Part shown: piece by piece, positions 1 to 6,109 of the stretch
Numbering within the stretch: position 1 is the first letter of the stretch
Layout: each line of letters opens with the position of its first letter
Source: an uncultured Chthoniobacterales bacterium
GTDB taxonomy: Bacteria; Verrucomicrobiota; Verrucomicrobiae; Chthoniobacterales; UBA10450
Assembly (NCBI GenBank): GCA_955652855.1
Contig: CATPCN010000538.1
Span: forward strand, 1-9,765
DNA: 9,765 nucleotides
Reading direction: 5' to 3'
Position numbers and translations under genes: made by a program
The notes under the pieces: generated by a model
Databases searched by the model: none
Seen by the model: only the letters and a program-made list of their open reading frames with translations
What the model was told of the DNA's origin: nothing

Positions 1-164
1 GGGCATATTTGATCGCCTGATGCTTTTCTGGAAAAGCGAGGCTCCGAATGCCTCTATTTATATGAGCGAACATCGGCGGATGTCTTCGGATTTGTTCTGA
101 CTTCTGTTCTGAGAACGGGCTTTTCTTAGCTCTTGAATCACGTAACTCGTTGATGCGCAACGAT
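1..164. other. Unassigned stretch with small hairpins
   Basis: No convincing gene is seen. One plus-strand frame is open from the window edge to a TGA at 107-109, but it matches nothing I recognise and could be chance. The stretch has three adjacent inverted repeats: GCTTTTC/GAAAAGC at 22-28 and 31-37, GAGGC/GCCTC at 38-42 and 50-54, and GAACATC/GATG-tc-TTC at 68-87 with a two-base bulge. They lie downstream of the minus-strand tRNA gene, so they could be part of its 3' trailer or terminator region. No known RNA family is recognised. Confidence 0.3.
24..54 (-). terminator. Possible terminator after tRNA-Gln
   Basis: Read on the minus strand, a 5-bp GAGGC/GCCTC stem with a 7-base loop is followed two bases later by a TTTT run. 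It lies about 110 bases past the tRNA 3' end. The stem is short and the T run is only four bases, so this is a weak candidate for the end of the tRNA transcript. Confidence 0.25.
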
Positions 165-238
165 TGGCTGCCTCGCTAGGACTCGAACCTAGACAAAGAG
201 ATCCAGAATCTCTGGTGCTACCATTACACTACGAGGCA
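165..238 (-). tRNA. tRNA-Gln (anticodon CUG)
   Basis: The minus strand folds as a complete cloverleaf. The acceptor stem TGCCTCG pairs with CGAGGCA, and the U1-A72 pair is typical of bacterial tRNA-Gln. The D arm carries the AATGGTAGCAC signature. The anticodon stem AGAGA/TCTCT encloses the loop TTCTGGA, giving anticodon CTG, which reads CAG. The T arm is CTAGG-TTCGAGT-CCTAG. Discriminator G and the 3' CCA are encoded in the DNA. The gene lies downstream of, and in the same direction as, the receiver-MBL gene, 65 bases from its stop codon. No intron or defect is seen. Confidence 0.96.
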
Positions 239-255
239 AGCGGGACGCGGGGCCA

Positions 256-285
256 AACCTAAGACCGTCTTTGACTGCGCGGCAA
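256..285 (-). promoter_or_regulatory. Possible sigma70-type promoter of tRNA-Gln
   Basis: On the minus strand a TTGCCG box (280-285) is followed after 18 bases by TAGGTT (256-261), about 17 bases before the first tRNA base. A GC-rich stretch follows the -10 box, as in stringently controlled stable-RNA promoters. The -10 match is only partial, so this is a candidate based on position. Confidence 0.3.
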
Positions 286-303
286 GTGGCGGATGACCGA
301 TAA

Positions 304-1632
304 CTATCGAGCCGGCGCTGGCCCGCTCAACCAGATTTCGGCGCCTTCACGCGCGGCTTCCACTTCCAGCCGGCGACCGCTCTCTATAACCAAAAGGCGC
401 GCACGTTCCAGCATTTCGTCGATCTTGTGATCGTCGTGCGCGGGGTCGTGGTGAAACAAAAACAGCTTCTTCGCCCGGGCTTCCAGCGCGAGCGAAACCA
501 CGCGGCTCAAGGCGCCGTGTCCCCAGCCGATGCGCTCCTGGTATTTCTCATCGGTGTATTGCGCGTCGAGAATCAGGACGTCCGTATCTTTTAGAAACTC
601 GACCAGCTTCGATCGTTGGACCGCCGCTTGCGCGCGTGCTCGATGCGGGTTTGTTCCATCCCGCGCGGCCAGTTTTAACTTCAAGGGTTCGAACGGCTCA
701 TTGTCTGGCAGAAAGGCGATGGAGCCTTCTTTTGTGAAAAGCCGGTAGCCCGCGCAAACGCCCGGATGATTCAAAAATCTCGAGCGCACCCGCACTTTGC
801 CGATCGAAAATTCCATCTTCTTGAGCTCCTGGATCTTCATCGTTCCCGGCAGATCGCTCCAGCTCACCGGGAAAAACGGAACCTCCATTTGGGCGGCCAG
901 AATAGTAGCGAGGCCGGCGCGCGCGCCCTCGTATCCCAGGACGCGAATCGAGTTCTTGGCTTTGTAAGCCGGAAGAAAGAACGGAAGTCCCTGAATATGG
1001 TCCCAGTGCGTGTGAGTCAGCAACAAGGTTAGATCGATCGGGGCGGACCCGAACTCTTGCTCCAAGGCGAGTCCCAGCTCGCGAATTCCGGAACCTGCGT
1101 CGAGGATAATGATGTCACCGTTGGTGCGAACTTCTACACAGGTGGTGTTTCCCCCGTAGCCAATCGTCGACGGGCCTGGAACGGGGATCGATCCGCGCAC
1201 GCCCCAGAATTTTATGCGCGTCGACGGCGGATGAAACTTAAGGGCGCGCGACTGACGCGGGGTCAGTTTTCGCCGCGGACGGCGAGCGCGTCTTATCACC
1301 GCGGCGAGCTTTTCCCACTTCAACGGCTTAACGAAATAACCGTCGCCACCTGCTTCCAAGACAGCATCGCGATTAATGTCATATATGCGGCCGGCAACGA
1401 TAATGATCTTTGGCAAATCAAGTTTTTCTCGGATCGCACGACAGACCTGAAGGCCGCTGATCCTGGGCAGCAACAAATCACAAACGATTACGTTTGGCCG
1501 TTCCGCGAAGGCAAGGTCGATTCCGGCCGCACCGTCTTCTGCTTCGATCGTACCCCAGCCATGCCGCGCGAAGAGGCGCGCGATGCGCTGACGGCTCTCC
1601 GCATCGTCTTCAATGAGTAAGACCGTGGGCAT
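304..1632 (-). CDS. Response regulator receiver fused to MBL-fold hydrolase
   Basis: This 442-aa protein has two domains. Residues 1-118 are a CheY-like receiver with acidic pocket E8-D9-D10, predicted phospho-acceptor D52 and K102 in a VKP motif. The usual switch Thr/Ser before the conserved Ala is V79, which is unusual. A basic linker (about 115-138) leads to an MBL-fold domain (about 139-435). It opens with IKFWGVRGSIPVPGPST and carries the zinc motif H207-x-H209-x-D211-H212, followed by H289, D310, D356, H372 and HHD at 394-396. That layout suits the phosphodiesterase/RNase Z-like branch of MBL hydrolases. By inference, phosphorylation from an unseen histidine kinase controls a hydrolase, perhaps acting on a cyclic nucleotide or other phosphodiester; the substrate is unknown. 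No signal peptide or DNA-binding domain is seen. The ATG at 1632 fits the receiver N-terminus exactly. A decayed partial copy of the MBL start lies just upstream. Confidence 0.93.
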   Translation of the reverse strand: MPTVLLIEDDAESRQRIARLFARHGWGTIEAEDGAAGIDLAFAERPNVIVCDLLLPRISGLQVCRAIREKLDLPKIIIVAGRIYDINRDAVLEAGGDGYFVKPLKWEKLAAVIRRARRPRRKLTPRQSRALKFHPPSTRIKFWGVRGSIPVPGPSTIGYGGNTTCVEVRTNGDIIILDAGSGIRELGLALEQEFGSAPIDLTLLLTHTHWDHIQGLPFFLPAYKAKNSIRVLGYEGARAGLATILAAQMEVPFFPVSWSDLPGTMKIQELKKMEFSIGKVRVRSRFLNHPGVCAGYRLFTKEGSIAFLPDNEPFEPLKLKLAARDGTNPHRARAQAAVQRSKLVEFLKDTDVLILDAQYTDEKYQERIGWGHGALSRVVSLALEARAKKLFLFHHDPAHDDHKIDEMLERARLLVIESGRRLEVEAAREGAEIWLSGPAPAR

Positions 1633-1647
1633 GGGACTCAGCGCGGA

Positions 1648-1676
1648 ATTCTGTCAGGCCACTTCCCCGAAACCAA
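1648..1676 (-). promoter_or_regulatory. Possible promoter of the receiver-MBL gene
   Basis: On the minus strand TTGGTT (1671-1676) and CAGAAT (1648-1653) are separated by 17 bases, and the -10 box ends 15 bases before the ATG. The -10 matches the consensus at four of six positions and the -35 at three, so this is a modest candidate. No strong ribosome binding site follows it. Confidence 0.3.
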
Positions 1677-1693
1677 GAGTTTTTGGCGCTTGT

Positions 1694-1790
1694 CTAAAGA
1701 AGGCTGGAACCGAACGCCCCCGGCTTTCCCGCGCTTCCAGCGCAACTCCGGATTGAGATTGATCTCGCCTTCGGCGCGGATTTCCAAGCA
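1694..1790 (-). repeat. Copy A of a shared C-terminal coding repeat
   Basis: On the minus strand this stretch encodes EIRAEGEINLNPELRWKRG and, after a 4-base insertion, PGAFGSSLL-stop. It aligns with 3492-3574, including the exact 12-mer GAGATCAATCTC and an almost identical TGCGCTGGAA-CGCGGG block. Both copies are in the same orientation, 1.8 kb apart, and both end at a stop codon. Confidence 0.7.
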
Positions 1791-1963
1791 GCTCGTATTC
1801 CACCGTAGCGGATTGTCGAAGGCCCCGGCACTGGAATCGAGCCGCGCACGCCCCAAATTTTCAATCGCGTGGACGTCGAGCGGTCCGAAGATTTTTTGGC
1901 TGCCGGTTGCGCTCTTCCTCCTTTAAGCATTTGCTCGGGAGCCGGTTCGAGATTCTTCGGCAT
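1694..1963 (-). pseudogene. Frameshifted MBL-domain fragment with a foreign tail
   Basis: From an ATG at 1963 the minus strand reads MPKNLEP..., then STRLKIWGVRGSIPVPGPST, nearly identical to the start of the MBL domain in the neighbouring receiver-MBL protein. After RYGG the frame breaks. The expected NTSCLEIRAEGE continues in the -1 frame, as if one base was lost near 1803. That frame runs into INLNPELRWKRG, the same tail as the C-terminus of the 129-aa gene at 3492-3881. A 4-base excess (AAAG) then returns the reading to the first frame, which ends GAFGSSLL and a stop at 1694. The HxHxDH zinc motif and the rest of the MBL fold are absent, so no hydrolase can be made. It is best read as a decayed partial paralogue recombined with another gene's 3' end. 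Base-calling errors could explain the shifts but not the missing domain. Confidence 0.7.
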
Positions 1964-2026
1964 GAGTGGCCGTTTTTCGGCGCACAGGCGCAATCCACTT
2001 TATCGGCTCGTGTTTATTTACAAAGC

Positions 2027-2061
2027 AAAAACGGCCATCGTGGTTTCCCCCGATAGCCGTT
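2027..2061 (-). terminator. Rho-independent terminator after the PEP-CTERM gene
   Basis: On the minus strand AACGGCTATCG and CGATGGCCGTT form an 11-bp stem with one mismatch around a 10-base loop. The stem is followed by a short T run (five Ts counting the stem end). It lies 22 bases past the TAA of the PEP-CTERM fragment, where its terminator would be expected. It also separates that gene from the MBL remnant further downstream. Confidence 0.7.
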
Positions 2062-2083
2062 AAAAAATGCCTTCTGTTTTTGC

Positions 2084-2302
2084 TTAGCGGACTTGACGCC
2101 GGCGCAAGATCGACGTGGCGAAACCAATCATGCCCAAACCACAGATACCGACGATCGGCGCGCGAGCGGACATTTCCGGAACTGGCACTGAAACCGTGCC
2201 GACATTGTTCACTTTCGTGCCAGCGGTGACGCCGCTGTTGCGAGTCCCCTGCGCTGCGAAATCAGAAGTGCGAAGCAGGTCCGTGGTGGAAAGCACCGAG
2301 AT
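2084..2302 (-). pseudogene. PEP-CTERM protein, C-terminal fragment only
   Basis: The last ~70 residues of a minus-strand frame form a PEP-CTERM sorting tail: a Gly/Asn/Thr-rich stretch, then VPVPEMS, a hydrophobic helix (APIVGICGLGMIGFATSIL) and the basic end RRRQVR. In Gram-negative bacteria such tails anchor exported proteins until an exosortase cuts them. The usual VPEP is VPVPE here, a mild variant. A terminator follows the stop, so the 3' end is a genuine gene end. The 5' part is missing. Upstream of about 2300 the frame stays open but is arginine-rich and antisense to a gene with good coding signs on the other strand, so I take that part as shadow. No start codon can be assigned. The passenger domain is unknown because it lies in the lost part. 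Confidence 0.65.
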
Positions 2303-2311
2303 ACGCGGGCG

Positions 2312-3490
2312 CCCGAAGATGATGACGCGAAGTTTGAACTGGCGGAGGTCCTGGCTGCTTCGAGCGATGCGACCCAGCGCGGTGAAGCGCGCAAGACGCT
2401 TTGGGCGTTGGCGGACAAGGCAGGCGCTTTTCAGCAGGCGGCCATCGAAGCGCTCGCGCGTTCGCCCGAACTTCCGCGCGACGAACAGCAACGCGTCGTC
2501 GATGCGCTAAACAAATTGCCATCGCTGGGCGTCGTGGACGGACTGCTTGCCTTCGATTTGAAATTGCAACTGCGTCCTGAAAACGCGCAGCAGATTTATG
2601 ACGAGGCTTCGGCACGATACGCGCGCGGCGAGATGTCCGATCTGATCGAGCTCGCGCGCTGGCTGAATTTGCGCAAGCAATCCGATCGGGTCCTCGCACT
2701 TGTTCCGGAAGAACGCGCGCTGTCGAACGACCAACTGCTTCTGACGCGCATGGACGCCATGGCGAACACGGCACACAGGGAGGAAATCGATGCGCTTCTT
2801 TCGCGGCCTGGTCTCGCGCTCGATCCGTCGGTCGCGGAAAGTTTTCGCGCGCGCACGGCGCAGGAACGCGGCAGCACGCTCGACTCCGATGTGCATTGGA
2901 ACCACGCCATCGCGCTGGCGGGTGTCGATCCTTTCAAGTTGCGTTTCGTCGCGAACTTCGCCGAACAAAGTCAGGCCGGCGACGTGGCGATACGCTGTTA
3001 TGACTTGCTGGCTCGGGTTCCCGGTCATGCGCCGTTTGCTTATCGCGCCATGCAACGTCTCACCGATCTGAGCGGAAACACCGTCGGCGCGCCCGCCATT
3101 GCCGAGAAAATTTCCAGCTTCGCGCCGGACGATCCGAACGCGCGCGATCAACTCGTTTATCTCGATCTTCTCCTCGGACGTAACATCGACACTAATTTTG
3201 AGACCGCGAAAAAATTGGCGGAACAATATCCGACGCGGCTTTCATATCGAACCACTGCGGCGCTCGGATATCTTCGCAAGGAAGACGCCGGTTCCGCGCT
3301 CGCGCAGTTTCAGGGTCCGCCGATCGACTGGGAACGAACGCCGCCGGCGTGGCGCGCAGTTTACGCGGCAGTGCTCGCGGCCAATGATCAAACCGAACCC
3401 GCCAAGAAAATGGCCGCCAAGATTCCAATCGAAAAATTAAATCGAGAAGAGCGCGCGCTCATCGCGCCGCTCACCGGTTCCGCGCAATAA
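2312..3490 (+). CDS. Helical-repeat (TPR-like) protein, 5'-truncated
   Basis: The frame encodes an Ala-rich, helical protein with paired amphipathic helices of TPR/alpha-solenoid type, for example around YDEASARYARGEMSDLIELA, HAPFAYRAMQRLTDL and FETAKKLAEQYPTRLSYRT. It ends with a natural TAA. The first available start codon is a TTG at 2408, but convincing helix sequence (DDDAKFELAEVLAASSDATQ) lies upstream in frame back to about 2312. The frame stays open to a TGA at 2189 without any ATG, GTG or TTG before 2408. The true start therefore appears to be lost, at the point where the opposite-strand PEP-CTERM gene also breaks off. Such proteins usually mediate protein-protein contacts, and in related bacteria often follow an N-terminal membrane helix, which is absent here. 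The exact role is unknown. Its stop is one base from the stop of the convergent 129-aa gene. Confidence 0.75.
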   Translation, partial: PEDDDAKFELAEVLAASSDATQRGEARKTLWALADKAGAFQQAAIEALARSPELPRDEQQRVVDALNKLPSLGVVDGLLAFDLKLQLRPENAQQIYDEASARYARGEMSDLIELARWLNLRKQSDRVLALVPEERALSNDQLLLTRMDAMANTAHREEIDALLSRPGLALDPSVAESFRARTAQERGSTLDSDVHWNHAIALAGVDPFKLRFVANFAEQSQAGDVAIRCYDLLARVPGHAPFAYRAMQRLTDLSGNTVGAPAIAEKISSFAPDDPNARDQLVYLDLLLGRNIDTNFETAKKLAEQYPTRLSYRTTAALGYLRKEDAGSALAQFQGPPIDWERTPPAWRAVYAAVLAANDQTEPAKKMAAKIPIEKLNREERALIAPLTGSAQ

Positions 3491-3491
3491 T

Positions 3492-3574
3492 TTAGAGCAA
3501 GCTCGCGCCGAACGCGCCCGGCCCGCGTTTCCAGCGCAGTTCCGGGTGGAGATTGATCTCATCCGCGCGCACTT
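3492..3574 (-). repeat. Copy B of the shared C-terminal coding repeat
   Basis: This is the 3' end of the 129-aa gene, encoding EVRADEINLHPELRWKRG and PGAFGASLL-stop. It is the intact copy of the tail also found, with indels, at 1694-1790. Most differences fall in third codon positions (for example GGAGTTG versus GGAACTG), so the tail probably evolved as protein rather than as a mobile DNA repeat. Confidence 0.7.
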
Positions 3575-3881
3575 CGAACCCGGCCGAGCGCAGCAAGTAG
3601 GCGATGCCTTCGCGACTTTCCATCGTCTCTTTCAAACTGCGCGCAAAAAGCTCGATATATTCCTTGTACGATTCGAGAGACAATTTTCCTTCCGCAAAAT
3701 TCTCGGCCAGCGCTTCGTCGTGATAATCGATCAGATCGATCAGGGCGCGGCGAAGTTTCTGCCGCATTTCTGGATCGACAACAATTTTGAAAGGCGTCGC
3801 GCCCGGATCGGGCACAGCCAGTTCTCTTTTCACGCCGGTCTGATCGGCGGAGACGATATGAAAATCGCGATGTTCTTCCAT
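3492..3881 (-). CDS. Conserved-looking protein of unknown function (129 aa)
   Basis: I do not recognise this family. The protein is soluble, with no signal peptide or membrane segment. Residues 1-30 are polar and probably extended. Residues 36-100 look helical and charged (PEMRQKLRRALIDLIDYHDE, then SYKEYIELFARSLKETMESR). A compact end GFEVRADEINLHPELRWKRG is followed by PGAFGASLL. The ATG at 3881 is the natural start, though no strong ribosome binding site precedes it. The gene lies 50 bases downstream of hppA in the same direction and may be cotranscribed with it, so a link to pyrophosphatase or membrane energetics is possible but unproven. Its C-terminal ~27 residues recur, decayed, in the remnant at 1694-1790. 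Coding quality is good and the gene appears intact. Confidence 0.75.
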   Translation of the reverse strand: MEEHRDFHIVSADQTGVKRELAVPDPGATPFKIVVDPEMRQKLRRALIDLIDYHDEALAENFAEGKLSLESYKEYIELFARSLKETMESREGIAYLLRSAGFEVRADEINLHPELRWKRGPGAFGASLL

Positions 3882-3931
3882 GGATTCCGCGGTGGCGGAT
3901 ATCTCAGGTTAACGAAGGAGCCGCGCGCGGC

Positions 3932-5998
3932 CTAGAAGAAAATCGGGATAATCAAAATCGCAACGATGTTGACGACCTTGATCATCGGATTGATCGCGGG
4001 CCCGGCCGTATCTTTGTAAGGATCGCCCACCGTGTCGCCCGTGATGGAGGCGGCGTGCGCAAACGAACCTTTCCCGCCGAGATTTCCTTCCTCGATAAAT
4101 TTCTTCGCGTTGTCCCACGCGCCGCCGCTCGAAGTCATCGCGATCGCGACGAACAAGCCGGTGACGATGGTGCCGACGAGTAACCCGCCGAGAACGACCG
4201 GCCCGAGCTGTGGGATGACTGCGACCGCGACCACAAAAATCAGCGGCAACAATGCCGGCACGATCATTTCGCGCAGCGCCGCTTTCGTCACGATATCGAC
4301 GCATTTGCCGTACTCCGGCGTGTCCGCGCCGGTCAAGATGCCGGGCTTCGCTTGAATTTGCCGCCGAACTTCGCGCACGACCGCGCCGGCCGCTTTGCCG
4401 ACCGCGTCCATGCTGAACGCCGTGAAAATGAACGGCAGCAAACCGCCGATGAAAAGTCCGATGATCACTTTCGGTTCGGTGAGCGAGAAATAACATTCGG
4501 CGTAAGCGACGTTGTGCGCTTTCAATTCTTCGACGTACGATCCGAACAAAACGAGCGCCGCTAATCCGGCCGACGCGATCGCGTAACCTTTCGTCACTGC
4601 TTTCATCGTGTTACCGACGGCGTCGAGCTCATCGGTGATGCGGCGCACTTCTTTCGGCAGATTGCTCATCACGGCGATGCCGCCGGCGTTGTCCGTGATC
4701 GGACCAAACGCATCGAGCGAAATAATAATGCCCGCCATGGACAACATCGACATAACGGCGATCGCGATGCCGTAGAGCCCGGCGAAATGAAAGCTCAGCA
4801 AAATCGCAATTCCGATAAAACCAACCGGCAGCGCGGTCGCATGTTGTCCGGTCGCGAGACCCGCGATGATGTTTGTGGCATGCCCGGTCTCCGACGCGTG
4901 CGCAATTTTTTGCACCGGACGGTAGTGCATCGACGTGTAATAATTTGTGATCACGACAACCACGGCGGTCATGACCAAACCGATCAGCGAAGCACAATAA
5001 AGTTGAGTGGGGGAGCGCGTGAGGCCGCCGATCGTCACGCCGTTTGGAAAAACATGATACGTCGCTGGCCAGAATAGAATTGCCGAGACGAGCGCGCTCG
5101 CGCCGACTGCGCCCATCAACATGCTGGCCGGTTTGCCGTTCGCGACGTTGACAAATAAAACGCCAACGATCGCGCCGAGCACGGAAATGCCGCCGAGCAC
5201 GAATGGATAAATGATCGCGGCTGGTTCTGCCGCGAGTGTAAGCGCGGCGACTAAAATCGCGCCGATCAAACTAACGGCGTAAGTTTCAAAGACGTCCGCC
5301 GCCATGCCGGCGCAATCGCCCACGTTGTCGCCGACGTTGTCGGCGATCGTTGCGGGATTGCGCGGATCATCTTCTTCGAGACCTTTCTCGATCTTGCCGA
5401 CGAGGTCGGCGCCGACGTCGGCGGCTTTGGTGTAAATGCCGCCGCCGAGCCGTGCGAACACGCTGATCAAGCTCGCACCGAGCGCGAGCCCGACGAGACT
5501 GCGCACCGCCATGTCATGTCCGACCATCTTGCCTGCGACGGTATAAAAAATTGCGACCGCGAGCAGCGCGAGCCCCACCACGAGCAAACCAGTAACCGCG
5601 CCGCCGTTGAATGCGATTCGCAACGCCGCCGTGCGCGACTGACTGGCCGCTTGCGTCGTGCGCACATTTGCGATCACGGCGATGCGCATGCCGATGAAAC
5701 CGGCCGAAAGCGAACAGAACGCGCCGACGACGAATACAATCGACGTCTCATTGTCATTAAAAATAAAAAGCAAAATGAAAATGACAACGGCAATCGCGCT
5801 GATTGTGACGACCTGTCGATTCAAATAAGCCTTCGCGCCTTCCTGCACTGCGGCGGAAATTTGTCGCATCCGTTCGTTGCCCGCCGATTTGCGAATGACC
5901 GCTGTGATGAGAAAGAAGGCGAAAGCGAGCCCGACGACCGCGCACCACATCGACAATTGCACACCGGAATTAAGAATCGTTAGGGCAAACAAAGTCAT
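3932..5998 (-). CDS. hppA: Membrane-bound proton-pumping pyrophosphatase
   Basis: This 688-aa polytopic membrane protein has the full family signature. It couples hydrolysis of pyrophosphate to proton pumping across the cytoplasmic membrane, recovering energy from PPi made in biosynthesis. Seen motifs are [20 protein letters not shown] (195-213) and [20 protein letters not shown] (220-239), which bind Mg-PPi, and the C-terminal [20 protein letters not shown] (641-660) with [15 protein letters not shown]. The motif [11 protein letters not shown] has Lys at 466 and Thr at 469. In this family Lys at the first site marks K+-independent, H+-pumping enzymes, whereas K+-dependent ones have Ala. Met replaces the usual second Thr in GNTTK, a small oddity. 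Length is normal for bacteria. The ATG at 5998 leads straight into the first membrane helix. A possible promoter lies just upstream, and the unknown 129-aa gene follows after 50 bases. Confidence 0.97.
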   Translation of the reverse strand: MTLFALTILNSGVQLSMWCAVVGLAFAFFLITAVIRKSAGNERMRQISAAVQEGAKAYLNRQVVTISAIAVVIFILLFIFNDNETSIVFVVGAFCSLSAGFIGMRIAVIANVRTTQAASQSRTAALRIAFNGGAVTGLLVVGLALLAVAIFYTVAGKMVGHDMAVRSLVGLALGASLISVFARLGGGIYTKAADVGADLVGKIEKGLEEDDPRNPATIADNVGDNVGDCAGMAADVFETYAVSLIGAILVAALTLAAEPAAIIYPFVLGGISVLGAIVGVLFVNVANGKPASMLMGAVGASALVSAILFWPATYHVFPNGVTIGGLTRSPTQLYCASLIGLVMTAVVVVITNYYTSMHYRPVQKIAHASETGHATNIIAGLATGQHATALPVGFIGIAILLSFHFAGLYGIAIAVMSMLSMAGIIISLDAFGPITDNAGGIAVMSNLPKEVRRITDELDAVGNTMKAVTKGYAIASAGLAALVLFGSYVEELKAHNVAYAECYFSLTEPKVIIGLFIGGLLPFIFTAFSMDAVGKAAGAVVREVRRQIQAKPGILTGADTPEYGKCVDIVTKAALREMIVPALLPLIFVVAVAVIPQLGPVVLGGLLVGTIVTGLFVAIAMTSSGGAWDNAKKFIEEGNLGGKGSFAHAASITGDTVGDPYKDTAGPAINPMIKVVNIVAILIIPIFF

Positions 5999-6019
5999 GG
6001 GGTCGGATTTGAAGCGTGG

Positions 6020-6047
6020 ACATTAGTGGGTTTTGCCCCGCTGGCAA
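6020..6047 (-). promoter_or_regulatory. Possible promoter of hppA
   Basis: On the minus strand TTGCCA (6042-6047, five of six consensus bases) and TAATGT (6020-6025) are separated by 16 bases, about 21 bases before the hppA ATG. They lie in the 111-base gap after the channel gene, so hppA could be transcribed on its own. No obvious terminator of the channel gene was found in the same gap. Confidence 0.35.
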
Positions 6048-6109
6048 AGGCTATTTGGATTCTGCGCGACCGAAATTGTCGATCTTGTGCGCGATCAATT
6101 TTCGCAGCT

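Noticed and set aside
1057..1620. 187-aa plus-strand open frame
   Set aside because: It lies entirely antisense to the receiver domain and MBL start, which have clear motifs. It is a shadow frame.
165..2302. tRNA-Gln as an integration site for a genomic island
   Set aside because: Remnant genes lie nearby, but there is no integrase, no repeated tRNA 3' end and no phage or plasmid gene in the window.
2507..3226. 239-aa minus-strand open frame opposite the helical-repeat gene
   Set aside because: The plus-strand frame has the regular helical-repeat pattern and a natural stop. The antisense frame is Arg-rich and featureless.
1690..3580. The two tail copies as direct repeats of an insertion element
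   Set aside because: The similarity follows codons and ends at a stop codon. There are no terminal inverted repeats, target duplications or transposase between the copies.
3909..4496. 195-aa minus-strand open frame rich in Arg and His
   Set aside because: It is an alternative frame of the hppA 3' end, with the low-complexity Arg/His composition typical of out-of-frame GC-rich DNA.
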